Shown one piece after another: positions 24,145 through 36,600 of a DNA stretch of 64,000 bases. The notes beneath the pieces were generated by a model. It was given only the letters and a program-made list of their open reading frames with translations. It had not been told where the DNA came from and searched no databases. The DNA lies in the NCBI GenBank assembly GCA_036345935.2, contig JADWOT020000005.1, positions 372,001-436,000 of the forward strand, read 5' to 3'. The position numbers and the translations under genes are program-made. Source of the stretch: Taenia hydatigena (lineage: Eukaryota; Platyhelminthes; Cestoda; Cyclophyllidea; Taeniidae). Within the stretch, counting starts at the first letter, position 1, and every line of letters begins with the position of its first letter.

Positions 24145-26779
24145 GCGAAATCAGTAAGTCTTCAGTGATGCTTACTTTCAGATATTACTTTATGCCTTAA
24201 ACTAATTCCCCAGTAAGGAAAAAGAATTCAGTGCACAGATATTGAATTCTTAAATCATCAAGGATTTTACGATGGAAGGTCTAAACGTTTAAGACCAATT
24301 GAGCGTTGCTAGGTAAATATAATAAGGAAAGCATTGCATTGCATTGCGTTACGTCATGCCGCATCGGCGGTGCAGATATTTCAGACGATGCCACAGTAAT
24401 GCCACCTTGTTGACAGTTAAGCGTGTATCTATAAACTACTGGGTATTTTCGTAAAATATGAGCACACATTTTTGAATGCGATACCCAAAAATTATTTGTT
24501 TGCTTTCTAGAGTTCTCCAATGAATGTCTCAACTTGCTGCCTACGTATGTGGACTTATCTATGTGCTCCGCGAGTAGAAATGCGCTTGATATTTGAGAGA
24601 AATGCAGTAGTCGCTTCTTTTGCTGCTTTTTTCTGATTACCGTTACACACAAGGGTGGGGTTCTATGAAAACCTTAGAAAATTGAGGCACAAATACAAAA
24701 TGTTGCAATGTCTTTGAGTGGATACAGCCTAGAGAATAGGAATAGAGCTGTAAAAGATGGCATGTTATTGCCGATTATGAAATCGTAATATGCAGCATGG
24801 CACAAGTCACCATTACAAATTAAGCTGAGCATTGTAATCCTTTGGATTTTACAGGGGACATTAATGCAGTCAGTTTTTCTAAAGTTTACATCAGGCTATA
24901 TCTAATGATAACTGCGTAAACGAAGAATATTTACTGCCAAGTGAGTCCAATTTAGTCATTTACCAGTCGGTAAGGCACCTGTCGTACAAATAAAACTTAT
25001 TATCTATTGTGATTGCAGCTGAGAAGAGGGACACAACCGATGCGACAATAAACTAGAGACACTGGACATTATTGCCGCATACGCTTAGGGCAGCCATCAA
25101 AAGGTGGCAGGCTTCGGGAAGTGTATCAATCGGAGGGCAATAAAATGAATAGATTTAGCCAAGATAATAAAATAGACAAAGTTGCTTATACAGATAAGGC
25201 AGACTCTACATTTATCCGCCCTTTGCGCTTTACCAAGCAAAAGCTGTGTAAGAATTGCGATAGGCATGTTTTTTTGGGAGTAGCCAATTTTACTGGTTCC
25301 GGAACTCATATATGGGCGATTCATATAATAATTGCAAGCCCAGGCTGAATCAAGGAAATATACAGCACGGGTTTTGACAAAATCTTCACTGGTTACTCAG
25401 TAAGTGGCCAGCGTTCAATTTTTTATTAGAAGCAGCCCTGAAATCGATAATTCTGCTAAGAACCTTACAGAAATGAAGCTAATATAAAATGAAAATTATT
25501 AACCATTATTGCGAAATTCTTGTACCTCGCTACCTACACTTTTGGTGGGTAAGGATCAGTAGCCTTGATTCAAAATTTACCACTAAATACCAAGCGAATG
25601 ACTAACAGCTGACGCAGGCAATGATCGTTCTTTTAAGGCTCAAATTAAAGGTGGTGATCTTGACCAGGCGGATTGTCTCACTCAGAAGCCAGCACTGAAG
25701 GTTATGTGCAGAATTGCTGGCACCGGAGTATTGTACCAAATCTACATCACATCACACAGTTGTAATAAGCAAAAGAAATGCAAGTCGTCGCTGGACATGC
25801 TGATCAACGATAGATGTGATTTTGCTTGTTAAATTACTTTTAGGGAGCGACATGACTCAACCATCATATGCACCATGATCATCTGCCAGCATGCTTTATC
25901 AGGTTCCTAGGACACTTCTACTCTCCACATTCTCCTACCGGATGCAAGTGTACCACAAGCAATTAAATGGTCTTATTTAAGCTCCGTTATAGTGACCACG
26001 TTAATCAATACTAGCAAATTTTGTGAATAAGTACATAAAACTCTCGTCTACACTTGATTTAACAGAGTACATTTACCTTACTTCCGATATGCACTACTAA
26101 AATTAAAGATCGTATTCTAATTACAATGTACTTATACGGATAAAATGTGCCAACAAAAACAAGGTGACACGGATGTAAAGAAACAGCTAAAGCGCAATAT
26201 TTTGTTCAAATAAGCATTGCTGTTATGCTTGCGCATGATCAGCCACATCCTGGAGCTACCTTGAAGACAAAGGAAGACAAACTCGGGTAGAATACACGCG
26301 ATGCAAAAAGCAGGGTCTAAGGTTGATGACTTAGCTCACGTCAATGGCATTTTTGTTCGGCCATGAAAAAAGTCCCCCTAAAATCAACAGTGCGGCATTA
26401 GACACTAAAAACCCACCACTTTTGGTGCCACGATTCTATGACATCGAAACGCATATGCAGTCTAAACCACACGCGCAAGAAATTAGCAAAAAATTGCATC
26501 AATTTTTACCATCGTAACTGGTTTCGTTGTTTGCTGATGGGATTCATGTTGTACGTTCAATTTGATAATGCAACGTCTGACGTTTAAAGGAAAGCTTGAT
26601 TATTATTCATCATCAAATAGCCACAAATCACAATGTCAATCGACGTATGACCTTCATTATTTGATTCTTTGGGAATAAGGTGGGATCATGGTGAACTGGT
26701 CAGGCTGATTCGCATTGCCATAAAGTCCGTCAATGCATCACTGTGAAACGGAATGCGGGAGTTTCTGTATTCCCTTCAC
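24145..26779. other. No recognisable gene
   Basis: Short frames only. I found no further zinc-finger-like spacing on either strand and no strong repeat. Confidence 0.4.
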
Positions 26780-28250
26780 CTCACAGGGCTGTGGTGCCAA
26801 AAACATCAATCCCTTTTATCAAATGACGTCTGATATCCACTATAATATTTGAAGACGAGACCTAGCTTGCTAGTGTGTCTCATGACGTGATGCACTCTCT
26901 TAGTATGTACCAACTGTGCGCAGGCACCACATCAATGCGACAATAATGGATGATACAAAAACGCTATAAATGACGTAAAAGTTTAATCTTACACTTGTGG
27001 ATATAGGACGGCGTTGTCGGTAGCAAATTAGTACCAGCAAACAGTGCGCTGATTCACACCATCTTCGTGTCGCTGCTTCTGGAATTCCGTGCCAAATTGC
27101 CGGGTGCCAAACTATTGTCTAATTTGTTAGCCATCATTTCCGCCTAGTTGCCTACATTCCCACCATCAAATTTAGCCTCTTCACCAGTCTTTACATCCTC
27201 CCTGTCAACATAACTGGTAAGTAATTTATATCCCACTACTTACGTTCTGCTGGCGCCGTGTGTTGAAATTGGTAGGGTTGTCGTAGAGGTAAAATGTCTG
27301 CTTGTCCATGCCATGGTCTAACAGTTACAGCATTGCAAATGCAGAAGAAAGATGGAAATCTGTGCTAAGCAGTTGCGGCGGGACTTAAGAACTGCTGGTA
27401 TCAAGCATTAACCAATGGCAAATTGCTGAACAAAAAAGTAGGCTATTCTGTAATGCTGATTGAATCTTAAAAGCTTGCTAGAATCAGTAATATGTTCCTC
27501 AACAAAGCGAAATTAGAGCACAAAACCAATTCAAATTAGTCCCAAACTGATTCATTTTAAAAGGAGAGCATAAAGTCCTCATGCTCTAGGCTAAACCTAA
27601 CTGCGCAACCGTATGCAGAGGTGATAAAATGTCATCTATGCAATTTTACTTGCCAGGCATACCTTGGAGGTTTTTATTTAATCCCATGACACAGACTAAG
27701 GAATCATTTCATTTTGCAAGAAGGAAATCTGTTGTGAGACCTTGTGCGTGGGTAAAAATGCATGGGTTCACGTGAATGAGAAATATGAATGCCTTTAGAA
27801 CTGGGACGCAGAAGCATAACATGCTTGTTGCAATTGTTTACTCGGTTTTGTCTAGTGTTTTCCACTCAGACGGGAGGCAAGGGTTCACGGGTTCCTTGCA
27901 AAGAAAAACATGCCTAGGTACCTTCTTTTCTTCTCCTTGGCAGTGGGTTTGATGGTATTGAATGCTGTGACCGAGAATGTGGTCAAAGCCGCCATTTTAT
28001 GGAAGGTCTTAATTCTAGTTGACACTAAACTGACAAAGGCGCGGCGCCAAAGCTACAGTCTTATTCCATACATGATAAGTATTAGTATCCTTCTCAATTG
28101 TGGCATTCTCGTGCTCAATGTGCTGATTGTACCTACCTCTTCAGGACTTGGCATGTTCCCTTCATGTCTTTTGCTGCTAAGAACTCTCTAAAGCAGGCAA
28201 AGTGCAACTGTTTCGTACTACTTAATGCAATGAAAATGCTCGCGTCGAAT
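26780..28250 (+). repeat. Tandem segmental duplication, unit 1
   Basis: Collinear with 29050-30660. Anchors: CTCACAG...GTGCC.AAAAA at 26787 and 29060, CGGC.TTGTCGGT at about 27010 and 29293, the C+T-rich block at 27120-27230 and 29400-29515, the AAGAAR block at about 27340 and 29609, and the small-protein frame at 27910 and 30360. The offset grows from about 2.27 to 2.43 kb because of indels. The copies are old. Confidence 0.55.
27910..28191 (+). CDS. Small hydrophobic ORF in duplication unit 1
   Basis: A 93-codon frame with its own ATG. Residues 1-18 (MPRYLLFFSLAVGLMVLN) could be a signal peptide or membrane anchor. A basic/hydrophobic region follows, and residues 54-73 are again hydrophobic. 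The second duplication unit encodes a related segment: VT[EQ][ND]V, [KR]AAI, KV, LV and ARR are shared, with several conservative swaps, and further on NVL.VP and LGM. Of 32 base differences counted over 30 codons, about 13 are at third positions against 10 and 9 at first and second, a slight coding signature. I do not recognise the family. It could be a small secreted or membrane protein, or a relic that happens to be open. Confidence 0.3.
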   Translation: MPRYLLFFSLAVGLMVLNAVTENVVKAAILWKVLILVDTKLTKARRQSYSLIPYMISISILLNCGILVLNVLIVPTSSGLGMFPSCLLLLRTL

Positions 28251-29049
28251 TACAATATAAAGATTACCGGTACCTTAGCAATAATGGCCACAAAGCTTTA
28301 CAATGATAAGGTACGGGTTTTGCAATCGAAATCGAAAAGCAAAGCCGAGTAAGACAAAGCAAACTGAACCAAATCAGACTAGAAACACAGAAATATACAT
28401 TTTTTAATTGAATTTGCTCCAATTTTTACGGAATAGTCAAATTTCTTTCAATGTGAAGTAAGTTAAACAAATCGCAAGAGACGAAGCAAGGTGATGCAGA
28501 CACCGCTATGGAAATAATAAGTGGAAGACAATTATTTGTGGCATGGAGAGGGTCGCCTTCTAGAGATGCAGCAACTTTGTTCAAAATACTGGCTGATAAC
28601 AGAAAAAAAAGGGCTATAGCAATGGACAAGCCTCATAATTTGCTTAAACACCACGTGCTTAACCAATCATCCATGGTCTTTACCATTAGAGCCCAAAAAC
28701 GTTTCTAAAGTTAAAGCAATTGCAAAAGATTGACCCTCGTAACGAGGGAACTGTCAGATGAAGGCAAATTACTATCAGTCAGTCAATACCACAGTAGCGT
28801 CGGACAATAGACAATTCTCGTTTAAACTGGCACAGGCGCATTTAATTATAGCCGCTGTAATAAGATCAAACATTTATGTTTTAAATTGAATATTGCAGTA
28901 CCGCGAGGATTGAAGCAACCGCCAGCTGGTGGTCTGCGTTATTTAAAGTGCTGGATCTTGTGCAGTTTTGGAGAATCGCTTAGATCCATTTACATCGCTA
29001 CGTCCTCTGTTGGTATACCATAAAGAAATAAAATACCGCTGCACAAATG
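28251..29049. other. Spacer between duplication units
   Basis: Holds a 66-codon ATG frame at 28508-28708 rich in Lys and Arg. It has no recognised motif and no preserved counterpart after unit 2, so I do not call it a gene. Confidence 0.35.
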
Positions 29050-30660
29050 CTCTCGTCGTCTCACAGATTTACAGTGCCGAAAAACCCTAGTCTTTACAAA
29101 TAAATGACAACAGACATCTACTTTGACAATATAAACTCAAAATCTAGCGCACAAATAGGCTACGTATCATTTGATGCGACCTAATGCTATGCGTTTAGCA
29201 AATGCAGGCGTTGAACACTTGCGTCACTAGCGATCAGATATGCCAGCATTATGGTAGTATGAGAATGCAATCTCGTATTTATAAATTTAGTACGGCATTG
29301 TCGGTTGCAAATCTGAGCAAGTAAACTGTGCAAAGGTCTACGCTGCTCTTGGAACCCCGCACCAGGGCATCAGGGGCTCAAACCATTGCCAAATTAATTA
29401 GTCGCCACTTTAGCCTAGTTGCTCACATCCCCACCATTACCTTAGCCTACTGACCATTCCCTACACCCTCTCCCTCAACGTCGTCAATATTTTCTGCCTT
29501 CCTACTACAGCTTCGTTAGTAGTGTGCATTGTATTGCATACAACCGTCGTTTAGGCCCAACATTAGTCGGTTTAACATTGCGGTCAAAAGCGATCCTATG
29601 GCGAACACTAAGAAGAAGAATGTCAAGTATAAGCATCTGCAAAGTGAGCTAAGATGTAATGCCATCAATTCTTAGCAAACGGCAAAATGCAAGACAAATG
29701 ATTTGACGGGTGTAGGCTATTCAAAACAGTGTGCGTTAATGCTCTATTTTTTCTTAAATGATTAATTAATTCGGAAGGTGCATTACTGATAGAGACAAAA
29801 CCGAGCCTAGGGTAATGAACTTAAGGCTAAAAGTAGCCAAATTTAGGCGCAAAACACAAAATATGGCAAGTTTTGAGTATAACACTGGCAGCATCATTCG
29901 CTGTTTGGTGAATGTCAAACGCCAATGTTAAAATCATTGGGGTGGTGTTAAATGACCTACTTACAATTTTGACTCGCCTTAACGTTGCTTGCATTACCCT
30001 AGGTTTTTACCTAAGCCTTTAAAGAACATTTAGAATCAGGACACAAACAAAACTTTTCGAGTATACCACGAGTGTTTTTGAGCCAAAATCATTACGCTTT
30101 TATGAGCACCTACTAAAGCGTAGGTTTGATCTTTGATCTTGATTGAGTCTCTCTATTTAGGAACTTCGATTAACATCCAGTAAAGGCGAAAAGAGGGTAC
30201 TTGATTTGCGTCCATTGAAGTTATTGTACCCTATTTACAAAAAAGAAAAGGCTATCTCTGCAACAAAATAGTTTAAGTGGTTTGGTTCTGTAGTTTCCTA
30301 CTCAAATACAATATGCAAAATAGGGATGGAAGCGCTAGTCACTCCGACAACACTTGCATGCATACTCTTCTCTCTTTCGCATTTGGTTCGAGGACTTCGG
30401 ATACTGTGACCCAGGACGTGAGCAGGGCGGCTATCGTATCGAAAGTCTTTAATCTGGTTGGTGTCATGGTAGTAGAGGCGCGACGCAGAAGCTCTATGTT
30501 ATCATTGCAACCACCTCCTTATTCTCACCTTTCACATTATCAATGTGCTGAACGTGCCTGCCTGCACACCACTTGGCATGTCATTTTCGCGGCTAATGTT
30601 GCTATACTTCCTTCGAGTAGAGCAGTTTGACTGTTTCATACCGTCTTATTCCCAATAGGT
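29050..30660 (+). repeat. Tandem segmental duplication, unit 2
   Basis: Partner of 26780-28250 in the same orientation. Slightly longer because of insertions between the C+T-rich block and the small-protein frame. Confidence 0.55.
30352..30630 (+). pseudogene. Frameshifted relative of the 27910 ORF
   Basis: In one frame it reads a segment like residues 20-48 of the unit-1 ORF (TVTQDVSRAAI, then KVFNLV and EARRRS). After about 30510 the similarity moves to another frame: the bases encoding INVLNVP and LGM line up with LNVLIVP and LGM of unit 1. The leader region is less hydrophobic. It is best read as a decayed paralogue; the alternative is that neither copy was ever coding. Confidence 0.35.
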
Positions 30661-33600
30661 GGTCAAGCGAACTTAGAGTTTGGAAGGCTAGCGGTAGATT
30701 TGTGATGGTTGGAAAAGGCAAATTCCGCATTTCCTACGCAACACGCATTGAATGTGCGTAATCGGTGCTCGTGGTTCCTGATTAGGCACTATGGGAGACT
30801 TCAATCAGCTTACATTTAAATCATGGGTTGCTTGGTCTTCTTTTGATTATTCACTTTGTGTTTGTTATCGTCTGTGGTTTGAGTTTCCACGCATCGAATC
30901 AGTCTTTTTCAATACAGCACTTCTCAACAGGACACGAAATGCATGCGGCATGCACGCACTTCCTCCTGCACGTGCAGATTAATTTCAAATTCACTCTCAT
31001 TGAATGCTATTAAGATCAGTCCTAACTGGTATATGCGCTAAGATATACTGCAAGCAATTAGGATATGAAAAATACGTCATGAATTGTGAATAAGACAAGA
31101 TGAATGAATTTAAGTTACGTCTCAGTAGTTAAAAAGGCAAAATATTTCTACACTTTACGTTTTAAGCGGAAATGCAAAATGCTGCTAAGCGAAGTCCTTT
31201 TATTAATTTTGTATTTCTATAATCCTCATTCAAATTTATTTGCTGGTTTAATTATTCATTTTGCAATTTTTCTTCAATTATTTACGGGGCAGTTAAACAT
31301 CATTTGTAGCCCTTGAGTAAACCAAGGTAAAACCTTCTTTTCATAGGGCTCGCGGCGCTGGAATTGTCTGTTAGCAGAATGACGCTTCATCGTCATCAGT
31401 TTGCGCAACCACTTATGCTAACTCAGGTTGATACACCTCAATGTCAATGGTCTTTTGAATGCAGGATTGGTTGATTTGGCATTCTTATGCCACCGATTTG
31501 ATCGCACATAACGAATTCAACCCTAAAACCTCTACCAAATGCATCATACATGTAAATCTTGATATTATCCACCCAATGCAATCCTTGAAGTAATTATCAA
31601 AGAGTGACTTACTTGTTAGTAGGATGTGACAGTATTTAGTGATCAAAAAGCACTCTTCCAGACTCTTGATTCTCTGTGTTAACTTATAGACTTAATCACA
31701 CTGCAGCCTTATCAACAATATGGTCTTTTAGGAATTGTGCTCTATGCCGTTCCGATATATCTGCTTGGCAAAGCGGCGCTTGGGCCATATTTATCATTAT
31801 TTTACCCTCCATAAAACTTTGCATGCTCAGAATTGTCGGCGCTTCGTTAGTCCTATATTGCGATGTCCTTGCGATGTGCGTCAGTGTAAGTCCAGTCTAA
31901 ATTAATTTTGAGATGCTCTCAACCTTACTTTCTCTTCCAGACACTTCCATGCAATCGATCGCTGTAACATATCGCGTACTGTCAGGCAGACTAGCCAAAA
32001 CGTTTTATCAACTTCTCTAGGAAAAGAAAATTGCGTATTCTTCATTGCAAAAATCCACTTTAATTTTATACGCGTAATATGCGTAGGAATTAGTTGTCTA
32101 TCGGACAAAATGAAATGTTGTGAGCTGTCTTGATACTCGCATACTTTCAAAGCGAGTAATTGGCCCACCACATCCGACACACCGATGTAAGCTCAGTACA
32201 GAAAACAGAATAAAACACCATTTTGGATGCCTTAAGAAGGAGAATACCGCAGCATTAATCTTCCAAAGCATGTGTGGGAATTTGCATAAACACGTTATCA
32301 TGTTCAACGTCTAACGATTTATTCTAAAGTTGGTTATTTGTCAGCGAATTGGGACAAAATTTTGTGATACAACCTACTGAGGTAGGCATCAGTACTTGGT
32401 GGCACACTCATCTCTACACCAACGATTTTTAATTGGAACTCGCGCCGACAATAATAACTGCAAATCATTTACGTTGCAGACATCTGCCCAGTTCAATGCA
32501 ACATCTTGTACTGCAGTGAAAAAGGAAGAGTTTCCAGGTAGTTTGGCAAAAGTTTGCCCCATCAACTCAGCAACTTACCGCTAAAGCTAAACGGTAAAGC
32601 TGATGATGGGATGTGGTTGGGATTTATTGACGTATGTGCTGGTATTCTCCCTTTAGCTCTTCAAGAAGCAGGTGGACGAGGCAACGCATGCGGTCATCTT
32701 GCAAGTTTACTCTACATCTGCCACTGCCACAGCGTGCTTGAATGTGTGACATGTTACACTGACGCCTGGTGCGTCTGCTTGCGACGATTGGCAACTAATG
32801 TCAAAGTAACCTAGCTGATGGCGCGTGTTTCTGTTAGTCAGGGCCTATATTGGGTGATCTGAGCAACACGCCGAATATTACGTTTGAAAGACCGAAGACT
32901 AGTCCTTCTTATTTTGGTGGCTTGAGTCCAAGAAGAAGAATGCAAATTATAGGTCACCAAGTCCTTTGGTATGCCAAATATTTGCTTCCAATTGCAAACA
33001 AGGTGAAGAAATCACTTGCCTTTTTGTGCAACACTACTTCCTGTAAGGTGACGAAAAGCGGTGCATGCGCGTTGTGAAAAACCAACACATCACATATTCA
33101 TAAGCCGGCAGCCGGCTAAAATTTATCAGCTTTTATATGCAGTTGAATAAACTTAAATAACTTGAGACAAAAAGTAGATTTTAAAGGGATTTTATCAAAA
33201 ATGCAAACGCTTCGTATTAAGAAATACACAAATTAATGTGAACGCTTCTTATGTACTTTCCAAGCAAGTAATTTTTATCGTAAAACTCAGACCTAATGCC
33301 ACTGAAAAGTTGTTGATGGATGATGGGGAGACAAGTTTTCTCTCTCTCCCTACTGTTCTGGAAGGATCAATGAGGAGTGTGGGAACGGACCAGGTGCATC
33401 TCTGTGAGTCACCCAAGTTGACCTCATAGCACGAGAACTGTCGCAAGAAATCGACTCAATAATAGGATTTAAGGTTCAATTTTTGTCAATCATGTTACTA
33501 AATGGACAATAGAGTGCAGCTATATGCCACAGCTATCATGGTAGACCCCTTAAGCGCCCGTCGGACCTAATTTGCCTACTTTCCTTAAAGTGCATACGTT

Positions 33601-36600
33601 GCAGATACACGAGGGAAGTGTACACGCCTGCGGCAAAGAATATCATCAGCCATGGCCTGCTGCCACTATATGCCATCGCCAGTCATCTCCTGCACCGATT
33701 TTTTGCTCTCACTGCCGTTGCTATATTGATTGTGTCATATATATTATTACTTTGAAGGCTAGTCGCCTGCATTTGCGATGGCTACCAAACGCAAAAGCTG
33801 CCATTGAGTTAAATGGCACTTTTGTTCCAAGCAAAGAAACTTCCCTTTTCTTTATTTTATTAGTAAAGCATTCTACTTATCGTGCCGGATTGCAGTTGAG
33901 TCTTGTAGCAACGCCTCACGCGGATGTGCTGACACATAAGATAGACATTTGTATCCTGCTTTCCGGATTTGTTTCCTGCATTTTCCTGAGGTCACTTGGC
34001 TACACTCCTTTGTAGGTTACATACATTTCCCTACTTTATTAATGCTCCTTCCCTATTTTGTAGAAATTTGGACCACGGTTGTTATTTGTACGCGAATACC
34101 TTTGCAAAGTTTGTTTACTTGATTACAAATTCTAGGCGATAAGCATTCAGTAACGAAACAGGCGATATCTCACCCGAGAATGAAGTAAACTCTAAACCGC
34201 TAAATGATTATCACCAAGTCGTTCCAGTGATTTCGCCAAAATGTATGACATGATCCAATTTGTCTACTCCTCCCGAAACGGATATACGTCGAATCCATTA
34301 CTTCCTACAGCCACACATTATCAAATTCAGGGCGCTTGAGAGGACAAACGGGCAACAAAGTTTTTCAACCTGATAGAATCTTGACTTACACATGAAATTC
34401 ATACTTCTTCGACAACAAAGGACTCGTACTGATGAAATTCTAAAATGGCCCGTTGCAGAAAGTTTTGGTATTCTTGATGGGTTACAAACACGTGGGGAAT
34501 GCTTTACTGAATGAGGATTTGCACAGTCGGCGAAGCCATAATCCAAAGCCTGCAAAACGAATTGCCTAGTCTGTGATATTTGATTTAAGGTGGACATAAG
34601 TGCGAGATTTCATTTAATAAGGCACTGAAATGCGGGGTACTCCTGCAACACAGGACGTGATTCGCAAATAAAGCAATGACACGCATATCTAACCAGCATA
34701 GTTTGCTGTATAATGTTGTAATTGAGCAGCGCACCAGATCAGAAGAAAGGGTGAACGTGGCCGAGAGGGGACAGTAGCGCCTGATTGGGCAAATAATTCG
34801 GTCCTTTTTACCCTACGGTATAGGTAAGCTTGTCAATATTTTGCACGTCGGGTCCTCTTTTAGTGTCTGTGCAAATGATCTATTCTACCTTAAGGAAATC
34901 GTTTAGCTTATTTTCCAGGTTGCCTTCCGTCATGTCATACGTTTCATTCAGAAAACTATATGTGTGTGGTGAATTCGTTCGCTGATGACGATCAAGGAAA
35001 AACTACTTGACTGCATTCGTCGAGATAGAGTTTAGTGCGCAGAGTGAAGGAATATATGTGCATTACCAGCCTAACAGCTTTAGACTTGGTGAAATTTTTG
35101 TGGCTTTGAGAGGATGGACAGGCCTAAATATTGGAAAGGTAGTCCGGAATGTAGGGGTGGTGGATTAATGCTCAGAGCCAATCCTGTGTTATCGCTGAAG
35201 TGTCCTCGTGGCTTCGCATGAACTCTTATAGGAAGTTAGTTACAAGGTAGATTCGCCACACCCAGTTTAGCAGATAGCCGATGTGAGCATCTCATAAATT
35301 CCTAGCGTGATTTCGCTTTTTCCCCATGGAATTAAAAAAAAAATGGAGCAAAGCCGCAAAGGATATGCTGTCGTTACCAGCTTCGATTGTTGTGCTAGCA
35401 AGGGAGCAAGGGCTACAATAATATCGAGACAGTCTCTTACCGCCTTTACACGCCTATGCTAGGGTGCAGACAAGGTCAAAGAGAGCACTAGGCATGGAAG
35501 GAACCCGAATTTGCGACCCCAAAGTTCATGGCATGACAGCCGAAATAACTGCGAAATCAGTATTATAATGCTGCTCCCAAGCCGTGATCTAAGTATAAAA
35601 CGAAATCCCATCAGGGCGCGTTCGCAGTGACAAGAACCTATTGTGCTACTTTGCCGGCTAAAATGTTTTAGTGCAAAAATTACATTGTCGAGTGTGCAAG
35701 ATTTTGCATTTTGCTTAAAGGCAATTTTGCCATTTCGCTAGCTACTTTATAAATTATTTGCATCTTGTCGGAATTTCAGCCACGATCGCGACTTGTAATG
35801 CAGAAACGTATGAAGTTCCTGGCACTGCATGGTCGTAAAGTTGGTTATCTGCTTAAAGAATTTAGTTTTATACCACAGGGCATCTCGAGCGCAATTGGCA
35901 GTCCAATTATCTGACAGGATGCAACACCTATGTGTCTAGCAGCAAAAGACTCGTTTTGCTAGGCGTTGGAGTCGCCTAGAAAAAAATGACTCATTGGCAT
36001 CAGTTTGCTCCTCATGACTGATAACTTAATGGGATGAGTTTTCGCAGCATCGTTCTAAACTAGGGTCTAAGTGATGCCAAAATTTGTTTTACCTGAGAAG
36101 GTCTTACCAGAAGGCGCATAGGATGGTGTGCATTCCTTGGGGTCGTTGGCAGGTGCGATGATTATACTTTGTGGTTATGAGCTAGTCTTTGATGTTTACG
36201 CACTCTTCAAGCAGAGCCAGGCCCTCTAGCGCTGGAGCAGTACAAGAGATCGCTAGTTTAACTCATCTACTCTAACCTTTGAATCCAGTAAGAAAGATTT
36301 TATTCATTAAAATCATTTCTATTAGTATAATTTGGCCATGCTAAGTAAGAATTTAGCAAAATGTGTGTTTTGAACTCTCCTCTGACTTGCTGAAGCTGAC
36401 AACACCTCCGATGTGAGATATCATTCAACTCAAAACTTCCTGCTTAAGTGGCGTCATGATCGGAGTGGCGTTCGTTTGATTTGGTCTGATAGTCTTGTGC
36501 TACTCGGGTAAGTTGGATTATTCGAATCTTGACAAGCGTTTTTTATTCACTTTAATCTAGATCCCATTGTCATCGCTAAATTGTTAAATTGTTCAGTAGT

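Noticed and set aside
28508..28708. 66-codon ATG frame with favourable start context
   Set aside because: Short, no motif, not preserved next to the second duplication unit. It could be chance.
33572..34015. 147-codon plus frame with LKVH and a CGKEY word resembling zinc-finger linkers
   Set aside because: The frame starts at TTG, and the Cys and His spacing does not fit a C2H2 finger (no upstream Cys pair, second finger lacks the first Cys).
34425..34450. CTGATGA as a hammerhead ribozyme core
   Set aside because: The required GAAA core and flanking stems are missing here and at the other CTGATGA sites checked.
34973..34993. FADDD word like a reverse-transcriptase active site
   Set aside because: The frame stops within a few codons and no other reverse-transcriptase motif lies nearby.
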